Source of the DNA: an uncultured Candidatus Saccharibacteria bacterium
GTDB lineage: Bacteria > Patescibacteriota > Saccharimonadia > Saccharimonadales > Saccharimonadaceae
Direction of reading: 5' to 3'
DNA length: 51,418 nt
Assembly (NCBI GenBank): GCA_938046735.1
Contig: CALIXF010000002.1
Coordinates: forward strand, 1-51,418
Below are positions 8,613-17,306 of this stretch, piece by piece. Below the pieces are notes generated by a model. It was not told where the DNA came from. It saw only the letters and a program-made list of their open reading frames with translations, and did no database searches. Both the position numbers and the translations under genes were made by a program. Within the stretch, counting starts at the first letter, position 1; each line of letters begins with the position of its first letter.

Positions 8613-8949
8613 ATTCAGCCCTTTCAAGCGTTAAGGTTAAGTGTTCAATTTCATTAGTATCGAAATTACGCCCTTCAGTTACACCAACAATCGAATAATC
8701 AGCATTGTTATAGTGAATACCGTTGCCGATAATTTGCTCACAAGTTAAACCGACAAAGTCCTCTGGATGTACATGGACGGTGTTGTTAGATTTCCGTATT
8801 TCTTGATTGCCTTGCGAAATCATGCCTTCTTTAATCTTAACGATACCTCGGAGAGTTTTTTGACCGATGATTCGGTTGCCATATACTTCACCTCGGCTAA
8901 TCGTTAGATATTCAAAGGGTACCTCAACAAACATATCAAACACGGTCAT
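8596..8949 (-). CDS. Head closure / head-tail connector protein
   Basis: 117 residues from ATG 8949, which overlaps the upstream stop as ATGA; a start at 8985 would overlap the neighbour by 40 nt. Beta-rich protein (GMISQGNQEIRK, HVHPEDFVGLTCEQI) in the head-closure position between the adaptor and gp10-like genes. Assigned by order and size. Confidence 0.6.
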   Translation of the reverse strand: MTVFDMFVEVPFEYLTISRGEVYGNRIIGQKTLRGIVKIKEGMISQGNQEIRKSNNTVHVHPEDFVGLTCEQIIGNGIHYNNADYSIVGVTEGRNFDTNEIEHLTLTLERAEYVGDN

Positions 8950-9332
8950 AACATCGTCTTTCCGTGCATAATACCGCTCGAACATTGACTGTACTTTAAT
9001 AGCGTTGCACTTTCATTAGATAAAACCAAACTCATTGGATTTTTCTTGTCAGCCGTATAGTTGATAGAAAAATCTTCTACTCGTTTTGATTCCACTCCAT
9101 TATTATGTTCAAAATCCTGTGTCGCTTTAATACTGCCAAACATTTTAGCTAGAAGTATTTTGAGGTCAGCAGGAATTGGATTTGGAAGACTAGATAAGCA
9201 AAGTAAATCCTTTAGTTTTAGATCAGTGATTTCAAAATAAATATTAAAGTTCTTAACTTCAACCTCAGAAAGAGGACGACCAAGCAGAGCGACTACTTCA
9301 TCTTGTGATAACACAGGTTTGTAATTATTCAT
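8946..9332 (-). CDS. Head-tail adaptor
   Basis: 128 residues. Helical N-terminal half (SQDEVVALLGRPLSEVEVKNF), the pattern of gp6-like adaptor proteins encoded just after the capsid gene. AAAGGA precedes the ATG. Confidence 0.6.
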   Translation of the reverse strand: MNNYKPVLSQDEVVALLGRPLSEVEVKNFNIYFEITDLKLKDLLCLSSLPNPIPADLKILLAKMFGSIKATQDFEHNNGVESKRVEDFSINYTADKKNPMSLVLSNESATLLKYSQCSSGIMHGKTML

Positions 9333-9363
9333 CTGATCGTCCTTTATTCCTTAGTTTAGTTAA

Positions 9364-11163
9364 TTAAGCATGTGCAAATGCGCCGGCAACGGTTTTGTAG
9401 CCTTGTGCAGAACCACCGACATAACGCTCAGTAAGCATAACGTCTTGGTTCTTATTGGTATCAAAATCAGTACGTACGGTTGCGGTAGGTTCACCAATTA
9501 AAACGTAGCTTTGGTTAGCGTATGCAATAGCCTTAACGTCTTTACCGACAAGCTCGTCAATTTCAAAGATCTGCTTTACGTCAAGTAAATTAGCAAAGTT
9601 AGAACCTGCTGGGAACATCAAGTGTCCGTCAGAACCTTTAGCTAATTTAAGTTCAGTAGTAAATCCAGTTGGTACAACCAAGATTTTACCGGCATTTTTC
9701 TCGTCCTTGACGGCGCCAACGGCACGGACTGCCAATTCATAGCTGCCCTCTCCAGTTTCACCTGTAACTTTGGTAGCAACATTTGAACCATAACCACTAG
9801 TTGCATTGATGTCGGCAAGCATTGGATAAAGACCACGAGTACCTTGTAAGGTAGCCTTATCGCCAGTTCCTTGACCGATTAAAGCACCGACTGCAATAGC
9901 GTTAGCGACACGTGCAGCTAATTCTTCAACACGGAAGGCAAGCAATTCACCAGTTTCATCATCGTAGAGGTCTTGCAAGTCGATTGGAAGCTTTTTGTAG
10001 ATACCAAGACCTTTAAGATCACGACGAACATTGGTCAGAGACTGGTCAGCTTTTGCATCGCCTTTTTTGTGTCCATTAGCGGTATCGCTAGTACCAATTG
10101 CGTAAACGGCAGCACTTTTAACTCCTACTGTACGGAAAGTTGCCAAAATACCAGGATTATCGACCCAAGCCTTGAAGAAGATATTTTCAATCTGGGATGG
10201 CATAATAGCATCACCGGTTACACCTTTAGATTTAAGGTTTTCGTTCCATTCACGCATGATTTGTTCATTAGAACCACGGTGGTTTTTAAGAACGATATTC
10301 TTAAAGTCTACAAGTGCAGCTTTTGTTTTGAGGTAGTTATTTGCAGAGGCTGGCTGGTTAGGCATGATACCTTTTTCCACAACTGCATCTTTTGCAATTT
10401 CTTTATTGTTCATAGTTTCTTCCTTTTCTTCATTATTATTAGTTTCGAGTGCCTCTTGAGGAGCCTCACTCTCTGATTCGTTAGTAGTTTCTTCCTCTGA
10501 ATTATCAGCGGAAGTTTCGTTAGCTGTTTCTGGTGCTTCGGTTGTCTCAGAAGTCTCAACTTCTGGGGCTTCTGGAGCGACCGTGTGGTCTTTTCCATCA
10601 CCATTAGCGTCGCCAAAATTGTCGTTTTGTTTCGTCTTCATTTCATCTCCTAATAAAGATTTAATGGCAAGTAATCTTGCTTCCTTGTTGGATCCACGAT
10701 AGACCAGTGAGACCTCAATCACTTCAGCCTTACTGATTGTTTCAGAGTCAATATTGTAATCGTAATCAATCATTGTAATCGAGAACGCATTAGACAGATG
10801 ACCTTCTTCAAGCAGTGTAAGCATTTCTTGAGCGATTTCTCGCTTGGAAATACCAGCTTCAAATGTTAGTTCATTATTCGAGAAGTAAGCAGCACGAATG
10901 GAGCCAATCACATCACGAACATCACCGCTGTGGTTCAACATTAAAGGAATATCAATGACTTCACTTACGCCTTCGCTTGGGATAGCCGAAACAGTAATAT
11001 CTCCACCACCTTTTAATGGTAAGCGTAAGCTTGCTACATCTACATGCTCGTAATGACGATCTTCGTTATTAGAACTTGCGACAAAGACAATTCTTCTTTC
11101 GCCATCAACACTCTTAGTAGAGAGCTTGCCGGTAACTGAAACAATTTTCTGTTTAATTGTCAT
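9364..11163 (-). CDS. Prohead protease fused to HK97-fold major capsid protein
   Basis: 599 residues. The N-terminal 170 or so are an S78/HK97 gp4-type prohead protease, with the likely catalytic His in LMLNHSGDVRDVIGS and Ser in HLSNAFSITM. Residues about 175-255 form a Glu/Thr/Ser-rich acidic linker resembling a scaffold or delta domain. Residues about 265-599 are an HK97-type major capsid protein (FFKAWVDNPGILATFRTVG, LLAFRVEELAARVANAIAVG, VMLTERYVGGSAQGYKTV). In most phages these are separate genes. Two internal in-frame starts with good binding sites (175 and 251) could supply unfused capsid protein. AAGGAAAAC precedes ATG 11163 and a late promoter copy lies upstream. Confidence 0.88.
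   Translation of the reverse strand: MTIKQKIVSVTGKLSTKSVDGERRIVFVASSNNEDRHYEHVDVASLRLPLKGGGDITVSAIPSEGVSEVIDIPLMLNHSGDVRDVIGSIRAAYFSNNELTFEAGISKREIAQEMLTLLEEGHLSNAFSITMIDYDYNIDSETISKAEVIEVSLVYRGSNKEARLLAIKSLLGDEMKTKQNDNFGDANGDGKDHTVAPEAPEVETSETTEAPETANETSADNSEEETTNESESEAPQEALETNNNEEKEETMNNKEIAKDAVVEKGIMPNQPASANNYLKTKAALVDFKNIVLKNHRGSNEQIMREWNENLKSKGVTGDAIMPSQIENIFFKAWVDNPGILATFRTVGVKSAAVYAIGTSDTANGHKKGDAKADQSLTNVRRDLKGLGIYKKLPIDLQDLYDDETGELLAFRVEELAARVANAIAVGALIGQGTGDKATLQGTRGLYPMLADINATSGYGSNVATKVTGETGEGSYELAVRAVGAVKDEKNAGKILVVPTGFTTELKLAKGSDGHLMFPAGSNFANLLDVKQIFEIDELVGKDVKAIAYANQSYVLIGEPTATVRTDFDTNKNQDVMLTERYVGGSAQGYKTVAGAFAHA
10411..10425 (-). promoter_or_regulatory. Internal ribosome binding site and start (capsid, residue 251)
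   Basis: AAGGAAG (10425-10419), 5 nt, in-frame ATG at 10413 (MNNKEIAKDAV). Initiation here would yield a 349-residue capsid protein lacking protease and most of the acidic linker. Confidence 0.5.
10639..10651 (-). promoter_or_regulatory. Internal ribosome binding site and start (linker plus capsid, residue 175)
   Basis: AGGAG (10651-10647), 5 nt, in-frame ATG at 10641 (MKTKQNDNFGD). This start falls exactly at the end of the protease domain and would give the acidic linker plus capsid as a delta-domain-like precursor. Confidence 0.55.
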
Positions 11164-11231
11164 GTTTTCCTTAAAGTTAATTTAATATTTGCGATTCTGC
11201 ATCCATATGGACATCTGCTTCATCAAAAGTG

Positions 11232-11255
11232 ATTATGTAAAGATATAGGGTGGCA
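11232..11255 (-). promoter_or_regulatory. Late promoter element, copy 2
   Basis: Minus strand TGCCACCCTATAT, 5 nt, CATAAT, upstream of the protease-capsid gene. One base differs from copies 1 and 3 in the 13-nt block; spacing is identical. The leader to the ATG is about 60 nt. Confidence 0.7.
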
Positions 11256-11263
11256 GTAAAACG

Positions 11264-11272
11264 TGATAAAAT
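11264..11272 (+). promoter_or_regulatory. Extended -10 promoter of second moron
   Basis: TG (11264-11265), one base, TAAAAT (11267-11272). GGAGG at 11287-11291 precedes ATG 11296. The GGTATTATG start context is shared with the first moron. Confidence 0.45.
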
Positions 11273-11295
11273 AAGCAGTAACATATGGAGGTATT

Positions 11296-12180
11296 ATGTT
11301 GCTCGACGAAATTAAGAAAAAAGCACAAGAATTTTATAAAAATAAAATAGTCCCAAAATTAAATGAAGCAATACCTAATATCACTGATAAGGTAAATGAA
11401 CCAATCAATGCATTCAAAATTGATAATAATAACGTTAAAGATGATGAGCTTGACTTTGATTCAATAGAAGACTGTCCAAGAGAAATAGCAACTGTTTATG
11501 GCGATTATAAAAATCGTAATACCAATGCATGCCCACATTGTGGACACATTTTTGATGAGCCGCCTACCCGTGGCAAAAAATGTCCAGAGTGTGGCAATCA
11601 ATTTTACGTAAGATTTAATAATAGATTATTCGCTAGTGATTTATTAAAGCCTCAAGATGCAGTTGCGGCGGATTGTTTTTCTCATATGCTTAATATGCCA
11701 GACTTCAATATAACTGTTGATTTTGCAAGAAATATTTTGGAAAGTCGGCGTAAATCTTTTCCAGTTGAACCAGCTTCTCGTGATGTGATATGGGATATAA
11801 TGCGAAGATTTCCGGATACCCTATCAAATGATCCATTAAGGATGATAAAAGCAGTAGAGCGACTGGAACATTTGGTTGCAATATATGAAAATGACTGTGG
11901 TAGAGATCCTAGATCACTATTAGAGTCTAGTGTCGAAAATAATATTGCTTATTGTAAGCTCATGATTATGCTAAATAATCCTGGGCAAGATTATCTATAT
12001 GTATCTAGTAATAGTTGCTGTGAAATTTGTAGATCAAGGTATGGTAAAAAGATTAAAATTAAAGATGCAGAAGAGAAGATGCCAGTTCCGTTTAAGGATT
12101 GCCAAAACAAACTACATCCTAAAGACAAATATAATTTCTGTCTAGCTAAATATACTTGGGCTGAGCCACCAATTCTTTAA
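11296..12180 (+). CDS. Phage moron with zinc ribbon, unknown function
   Basis: 294 residues. An amphipathic N-terminal helix is followed by a CPHCGH...CPECGN zinc ribbon at about 75-105, a helical middle, and a C-terminal Cys cluster (SCCEICRSRYGKK, then DCQNKLHP and NFC). That end recalls the cysteines of MuF-type head proteins, but the similarity is weak. It is antiparallel to its structural neighbours, beside a late promoter element, and ends convergently with overlapping stops against the Com-like gene. Cargo, regulatory or host-modifying roles are all possible. Confidence 0.7.
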   Translation: MLLDEIKKKAQEFYKNKIVPKLNEAIPNITDKVNEPINAFKIDNNNVKDDELDFDSIEDCPREIATVYGDYKNRNTNACPHCGHIFDEPPTRGKKCPECGNQFYVRFNNRLFASDLLKPQDAVAADCFSHMLNMPDFNITVDFARNILESRRKSFPVEPASRDVIWDIMRRFPDTLSNDPLRMIKAVERLEHLVAIYENDCGRDPRSLLESSVENNIAYCKLMIMLNNPGQDYLYVSSNSCCEICRSRYGKKIKIKDAEEKMPVPFKDCQNKLHPKDKYNFCLAKYTWAEPPIL

Positions 12181-12335
12181 TCTATTTTCAGTCTAATGTC
12201 GGCTTCAGATGATTGTGGCGTTACGACTTTGAGATTAAAACGCTTCTTGCAATATGAACATTTTACATTTTGCACAATCAATGTACTATCTGTTTCAAAT
12301 AAATATCTATCACAGTGCGGACATTTGATTTTCAT
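12177..12335 (-). CDS. Com-like zinc finger protein
   Basis: 52 residues from ATG 12335, which overlaps the portal stop (TAATG). Two CxxC pairs (KCPHCDRYLFE, KCSYCKKRFNLK) follow the layout of Mu Com-family zinc fingers, which regulate translation of a neighbouring phage mRNA. A longer TTG start at 12365 is less likely. Family membership is by motif; a regulatory role here is inference. Confidence 0.6.
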   Translation of the reverse strand: MKIKCPHCDRYLFETDSTLIVQNVKCSYCKKRFNLKVVTPQSSEADIRLKID

Positions 12336-14464
12336 TACAATGTTGCTCTCATTTTCATTCGACAATGACAGTTCGGGTGTAAGCCAGCGCTGTCAACGTC
12401 TACGAAGTTATTATTAAAAATACCACCGTCAGCTCCAAGAATACTCTCGTTCTCTCGCAAGAATGGTTCGTCCACCAATACTTCCTTTCCATTCATAGCC
12501 TGGCAAAACTCACATGGATGTGCTGAGGTTGTATGCCATGTCTTATAGATTTTTGCACCAGTCTCATGCATTAGTTGTATCATTGCATCTACACTAGCTT
12601 TACCAGCAGAACGATGTTCTTCGGTGCGTGCCAGTCTCTGCACCCTCCACTCATCAGTGTTCATGATCTCACGTAGTCGAGTGGCTAGTTCTTCTTTATT
12701 TAGCCCCATCTCCTGACCTTGAGCCAAAACATTACGAATACTTTCTGCAGTTTCTTTAGAATATGATTTAGCTACATTTACTAAATATGCTTGATAATCA
12801 GCACGAGTTAGAGTTGATACAATAAATTCAGAAGTAGCGTCAATCGGAATATTATTTGCTTTAAGTAATGCAATACCCTCTGTATAGGTTGTTTGACCTT
12901 TTACTAGCATATAAGCAACAATAAACGCTAGAATTTCTTGTGCAGTTTTATTAGCTTCTTCCTCATCAATATCGCTTACGTCTTTATTAAGCTCATTATT
13001 CTCAATCGCGCGTTCAATCTGACGGTTCATCTGGTCTCTCAAAACAGACGAAACGTCATCAATAAACTTCTGCTCCTGTTTGGTTGGTGTATGAGCCTTA
13101 TGACTACAAGTACAGTGATCATGATGTTTCTCATGGTTATTATCAATGGCTTTATTTTTATCTGCATCATTAGACTGTGCCGAATCAGGAGCGTCTTCTA
13201 CTTCATCACCCTCATCTACTTCCGGCTTATCATTCACAATAACCGGCTTTACATAGCCTTGTTTAAGCAGTTTGTAGCCCTTAGATAGACCGAATGCGTC
13301 AACTACTGAATCGAGTGAGTAGCCATTCATTACTGCCTGGTTGATTAAATTAAACTCAATCATTTTTCGTTCGGCATCAATTTTCTCTTCATCGGCAATA
13401 CCAGGAATATCTAAGTCAAAAGTAATAGCATATCCAAGACCACCAGTAACACGATTAAGCTCATGAGTAAGCCTAGAATAAATCTTAGTCGCAAATGGTT
13501 CTACGGTATATTTAATGAAGATTTGCTCATCGACGCGGACTGAAGCGTAGGTATTATTATCATTTACGCCACGGATACTCGCCGGCACACCAAAAGCACT
13601 GTCAATCTTATCATTAGCCTGCTTGAAGACTGAATCAAGCGACATATCTTTATTGGATTGAGAAAATGGCACCCATTCAATTTGTGCAGATGTTGCAGCC
13701 CCAGTTGCAGGATCAATGGGACGGTGAGAATAGATAACATTATTATTTCTACCACTTCCACGATGTGAGCTTTGCATTTTAGCGACAATATCTTCAAACT
13801 GCGCTCCGTCTTTAGCTGTAACGATGAATTGACCAGCTGGCACAGCGCCATTCTCAAAGAAGCCTGCTTGATAAGCTGCAATGTAATCGTCAACATTAGC
13901 CCATTTCTGAATGGCGTTGCTTGGTGCATATCCACGGCTGAGATTATACGGATCGTAGCCTGAATAGATTTCAATAACTTCGTTTTCCGAATAGGTTGAA
14001 CCACTACATTGATAATATTTCTTACCACCACTAACGACTTCACTCACGCCTTCCAAAAATGTCAGACCAGCAAAATTGTCCTCCGTGATATCACCACCAG
14101 CACAAGCCGTATTCCCTTCATAATGCCATAAAAGTAAGTATACTTTCGGGTGAACTAATGCCATGACTGCCAAGGCTTCACGAAAATCCGTAGCAGACAT
14201 CTGCTTATTTGGACGATATAATGCATTTACGACGTTTGGATTGTTTTTGATTGGCTTACCATTAGCGTCTATTGCGTACGGTCTAATAACAATGAATTTA
14301 TTGACAATCGCTTTGATTGACGGATAAGTATTGTCATAGCTATTACCCTTATAAAAACTATAAGCAAGTGGCATTGGGCGATAATAACCAGCAGGATGAG
14401 AGCTAGTATCATATAATGCTGATTTTGATTTTGAATTAAATAAGCTCTTAATTTTGTTAAACAT
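12335..14464 (-). CDS. Portal protein fused to MuF head-morphogenesis domain
   Basis: 709 residues. Residues 1-400 are an HK97-type portal (PSIKAIVNKFIVIRPYAID, NDNNTYASVRVDEQIFIKYTV). A His/Asp-rich linker (HEKHHDHCTCSHKAH) follows, then a helical MuF/SPP1 gp7-like domain ending in the diagnostic CEFCQAMNGK...HPNCHCRM. The portal is the DNA gate; MuF proteins enter the head and aid early infection or assembly. Most phages encode these separately. AAGGAAA precedes ATG 14464, with a late promoter copy 21 nt upstream. Confidence 0.88.
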   Translation of the reverse strand: MFNKIKSLFNSKSKSALYDTSSHPAGYYRPMPLAYSFYKGNSYDNTYPSIKAIVNKFIVIRPYAIDANGKPIKNNPNVVNALYRPNKQMSATDFREALAVMALVHPKVYLLLWHYEGNTACAGGDITEDNFAGLTFLEGVSEVVSGGKKYYQCSGSTYSENEVIEIYSGYDPYNLSRGYAPSNAIQKWANVDDYIAAYQAGFFENGAVPAGQFIVTAKDGAQFEDIVAKMQSSHRGSGRNNNVIYSHRPIDPATGAATSAQIEWVPFSQSNKDMSLDSVFKQANDKIDSAFGVPASIRGVNDNNTYASVRVDEQIFIKYTVEPFATKIYSRLTHELNRVTGGLGYAITFDLDIPGIADEEKIDAERKMIEFNLINQAVMNGYSLDSVVDAFGLSKGYKLLKQGYVKPVIVNDKPEVDEGDEVEDAPDSAQSNDADKNKAIDNNHEKHHDHCTCSHKAHTPTKQEQKFIDDVSSVLRDQMNRQIERAIENNELNKDVSDIDEEEANKTAQEILAFIVAYMLVKGQTTYTEGIALLKANNIPIDATSEFIVSTLTRADYQAYLVNVAKSYSKETAESIRNVLAQGQEMGLNKEELATRLREIMNTDEWRVQRLARTEEHRSAGKASVDAMIQLMHETGAKIYKTWHTTSAHPCEFCQAMNGKEVLVDEPFLRENESILGADGGIFNNNFVDVDSAGLHPNCHCRMKMRATL

Positions 14465-14484
14465 GAAATATTTCCTTGCGATAG

Positions 14485-14508
14485 ATTATGATTCTATACA
14501 GGGTGGCA
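14485..14508 (-). promoter_or_regulatory. Late promoter element, copy 3
   Basis: Minus strand TGCCACCCTGTAT, 5 nt, CATAAT, 20 nt before the portal ATG. The 13-nt block is identical to copy 1. Confidence 0.7.
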
Positions 14509-14633
14509 GATGAATAAAGCGATAATGTTATATCTTTACTTGTATAGTTGAATATATATGAAGCAACCATGAAGCAATTTAACAGAGGTAGAAAAACGAT
14601 TTTTGTTAAATCCGTGAAGTAAAAATGTTATAT
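14509..14633. other. Intergenic region between terminase and portal
   Basis: No convincing gene. It holds the direct repeat ATGTTATATCT (about 14527 and 14626), a duplicated GAAGCAA/CATGAAGCAA motif, and an inverted repeat TTTAACA/TGTTAAA enclosing about 19 nt. A 17-codon plus-strand frame (MKQFNRGRK) lies here. By analogy with the other two late promoter sites this may be the remnant of a third moron. Confidence 0.4.
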
Positions 14634-15905
14634 CTAACCGATTATCACGCCGCCATATTCAATCTTTGGCGGCTCAGGTGGAGTGTAAAAACATAGGATT
14701 GTAGCATCTGCTAGGTCAGGTGAGCGGAAGCCTCGTTTTTTATAATCGTCCTTACTTTCAACGCCCCTACGCCCTTTGCTATCCATCTTCCACTCACGGT
14801 TCGATAACTCCACTAATAAATCTTTGTCATTAGTAATCGAAATTTGATCAATAATGGATTGCAAATAAAACCATGCTTCTGAAATGAGATTCGGATATTT
14901 GTCTGAGTTTGAAGCTTTGGCTCCGAAATTGATTGGAATAATATTGTAGCCTCTTGCAATCATTTCATCCGTAACGCCGCCACCAACACCAGTATCATCG
15001 ATTTTGATTAGGACATCTTTGTCCGCACCAATAAAATTGACTAATAAATCACAAACTTCAGTTGTGCGTTTTTTAGTGAATGAAGCTCGTCCGATTTCTT
15101 TCAGTCCTTTTCGCTTCACAAATACAGTGCGGTCGCCACCAAGACGAGCCACATCCACCCCAACCTCAATTGCTCCTTCATCATCAACATTTCTACCCAT
15201 CGCCTCAATCACTTGGGCGGTCTGAATGATATTCTTATCCGAGATAGCCAATGCTTTACCCAAATAATCGTGAGCATAATCTTCTGGATGATTGATTCTG
15301 GCTTGCTCTATTTCATAAAGGATTCCATTGGAAAGCCAGCCGTTTTTCTGTGCAATTCGATAATCTACCTCTAGATGCCAGACATCTTTACGAGGTGGGT
15401 TAGTGATAAAATAGGAAATCACAGGGTCAAGGTCGGTGAGGCGGTTAAGTGTCCAAACAATCTTACTACCAGGCTTACGAATAGTTGGATTAAGAATGCG
15501 TATTGATTTAAGGGTAATGGTCTGAGCTTCATCAATCCATGCAATATCAACGCCTTCAAGCGACTTAATGGTTGTTTCCACGTTTCGATCAAGACCTTTA
15601 AAGATGAAAGTTGAGCCGGTGTTGGTATTCGTGATGGTATCATTTGTCCAGACGAACTCCGAAAAGCCATATTGCTGGATTAAGTCAATCAGAAGTTGAT
15701 ACGAGCTATCTGCTATATTCTTCTGGAACTGACGTAAGCAAGCAATACGCACTCGCTTTGAACGAGCCGTTAGTAGCAAAAATCGAGCCACGGTATGGCT
15801 CTTTAAAGAATAACGACCACCTTCAATAACTGCATGTCGCCACCAACTATCAAAAAGTGGCTTAAACTCACTTGGTAGCTTTACGAGTGTTTTTGCTATC
15901 ACCAT
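14634..15905 (-). CDS. Terminase large subunit
   Basis: 423 residues from ATG 15905. The N-terminal ATPase has a Walker A-like GGRYSLKS (29-36) and Walker B in DIAWIDEAQ. The C-terminal RNase H-like nuclease has the acidic residues in VGVDVARLGGDRT, IKIDDTGVGGG and SPDLADA. This is the Terminase_3/PBSX type that packages DNA through the portal. The Walker A has Leu where Gly is usual (S-L-K-S). It overlaps the small subunit by 38 nt. Confidence 0.88.
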   Translation of the reverse strand: MVIAKTLVKLPSEFKPLFDSWWRHAVIEGGRYSLKSHTVARFLLLTARSKRVRIACLRQFQKNIADSSYQLLIDLIQQYGFSEFVWTNDTITNTNTGSTFIFKGLDRNVETTIKSLEGVDIAWIDEAQTITLKSIRILNPTIRKPGSKIVWTLNRLTDLDPVISYFITNPPRKDVWHLEVDYRIAQKNGWLSNGILYEIEQARINHPEDYAHDYLGKALAISDKNIIQTAQVIEAMGRNVDDEGAIEVGVDVARLGGDRTVFVKRKGLKEIGRASFTKKRTTEVCDLLVNFIGADKDVLIKIDDTGVGGGVTDEMIARGYNIIPINFGAKASNSDKYPNLISEAWFYLQSIIDQISITNDKDLLVELSNREWKMDSKGRRGVESKDDYKKRGFRSPDLADATILCFYTPPEPPKIEYGGVIIG

Positions 15906-16359
15906 CCACAAACTCCACCAACGCTACTGGTATTTCTATCTTTTCGCCACCAGAAGTGATATCACGTTTTTCAGTAATGCGAGCTTTAAGTTTATTGTAC
16001 TCTGCTATTGCTTTCATTTTTGCATTAAAATCAGCATCCTGCACAATAAGCTTCTCGAGTTGCTTATCGACGAATTGGTCATTAAGTCCGTGAGCTTCAA
16101 AGATTTCATCTATTCGTTCTAAGATGTTAGGTTTTGTTAGGAGTTCTGACGCACATGATCTAGCTGTTCTATACCAACCAGGCTTACTGGTGTCAACATT
16201 ATAAGCTTTAACGTAGCTTTGAACTCCATTACCAAAAAACTCACGATCGCCTGCATATAATTGACAGAATAACTCTTGCTGTGGGGTTAGTCTATGTCCG
16301 CTTTTTGTGGTTGGCTTGACAGTAGATTTTACTACTTTTTTACTCTTACTCTTTATCAT
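15868..16359 (-). CDS. Terminase small subunit
   Basis: 163 residues. Basic N-terminus, then LTPQQELFCQLYAGD, the usual terminase small subunit opening, and a helix-turn-helix-like segment (ARSCASELLTKPNILERIDEIF). It recognises phage DNA for packaging. ATGA overlap with the YopX-like gene upstream. Confidence 0.82.
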   Translation of the reverse strand: MIKSKSKKVVKSTVKPTTKSGHRLTPQQELFCQLYAGDREFFGNGVQSYVKAYNVDTSKPGWYRTARSCASELLTKPNILERIDEIFEAHGLNDQFVDKQLEKLIVQDADFNAKMKAIAEYNKLKARITEKRDITSGGEKIEIPVALVEFVDGDSKNTRKATK

Positions 16360-16748
16360 TCCGTCTTCTGGTCTTTCTCAATATAATCAAGTAGGTCTTT
16401 ATTCTCGTAAATATTACCTTCAACTTCATAATCTACCTCCCAGCTCCTATCGAGAGGCATCTCATCTAGATAATCTTCTAACGGAAGTAAATAAAACTTA
16501 CAGTTATCTCTATCCCACGTTACTCTAAAATAGCCCTGACCAATAATGAGTAAGATATCATCTTCATAGATTTCTTTACCCTCTTTGTCGGTACGACCTG
16601 TGAATTGATTGACAATAAAGTCATCATTATTTAAATAATCAGAAAAGCAGTCCATGCCAAGTTCGATTCTTTCCTCGAACTCATTTTGAATGTTATAAAT
16701 CATTTTCTTTTCTGATTTATACCAAGCTCTAAATTTTAATTCACGCAT
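16356..16748 (-). CDS. YopX-like phage protein
   Basis: 130 residues with the YopX family hallmarks: KFRAWYKSEKKMIY at the start, TGRTDKEGKEIYEDDILLI in the middle and EGNIYENKDLLDY near the end. Common in phages of Gram-positive hosts; function unknown. GAGGAG precedes the ATG. Confidence 0.85.
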   Translation of the reverse strand: MRELKFRAWYKSEKKMIYNIQNEFEERIELGMDCFSDYLNNDDFIVNQFTGRTDKEGKEIYEDDILLIIGQGYFRVTWDRDNCKFYLLPLEDYLDEMPLDRSWEVDYEVEGNIYENKDLLDYIEKDQKTE

Positions 16749-16753
16749 TGCTA

Positions 16754-16972
16754 TTACTCCTCTTCTATAATAGGGTAGTCATCCTCTGGATCGAAGCTTG
16801 TAATTTGGATTTCATTCATTACTACATTTGCACATGAGTCAAAAAACTCATTCTGTTCATCAGATGACATCCTCTCCCATTTTTCTTTTTCTATATTTAA
16901 CTCTCTATAGCCATGTCTTGAATATCCATAAATATGGTTTAATGACTGTGTAATTTTTAACATTTTAGTCAT
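16754..16972 (-). CDS. Small acidic phage protein
   Basis: 72 residues, unrecognised. A basic N-terminus is followed by an acidic C-terminus (SFDPEDDYPIIEEE). It lies 5 nt from the YopX-like gene in the same operon. Confidence 0.55.
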   Translation of the reverse strand: MTKMLKITQSLNHIYGYSRHGYRELNIEKEKWERMSSDEQNEFFDSCANVVMNEIQITSFDPEDDYPIIEEE

Positions 16973-16997
16973 TTTAATTATTCTTTCTTATTTCTCC

Positions 16998-17306
16998 TTA
17001 TTCTTCAGAACCATCTAAGACCCCTAGTGGCGCATCCCTGAAAAACCTGCCTATGCTTGATATTGTTGGGAAGAATTTTGTAACCTCATCAGGTTTAAGT
17101 AACTCTGAATAATCATACTTAGAGGCGTATTCTAGCAAGGGGTGCATTCTCATAGCTCTAATCACTAATGCTATTTGTTCTCTTGACGGGATTGGTATTG
17201 GAGTATTACCAAAAATCATACTATCTTGAATAATCGTCGGCATAATGTAATCCACGATATTTTGCCCATCCGGCATTGTCCTAGTTTTATGTCCTGTGTA
17301 TGTCAT
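16998..17306 (-). CDS. Hypothetical phage protein
   Basis: 102 residues, unrecognised and soluble. ATGA overlap with the upstream gene shows it belongs to the early operon. Confidence 0.55.
   Translation of the reverse strand: MTYTGHKTRTMPDGQNIVDYIMPTIIQDSMIFGNTPIPIPSREQIALVIRAMRMHPLLEYASKYDYSELLKPDEVTKFFPTISSIGRFFRDAPLGVLDGSEE

Noticed and set aside
9973..10476. Plus-strand open frame of 167 codons across the capsid gene
   Set aside because: It is antisense to the acidic linker and capsid coding region, with no promoter or binding site; a compositional shadow.
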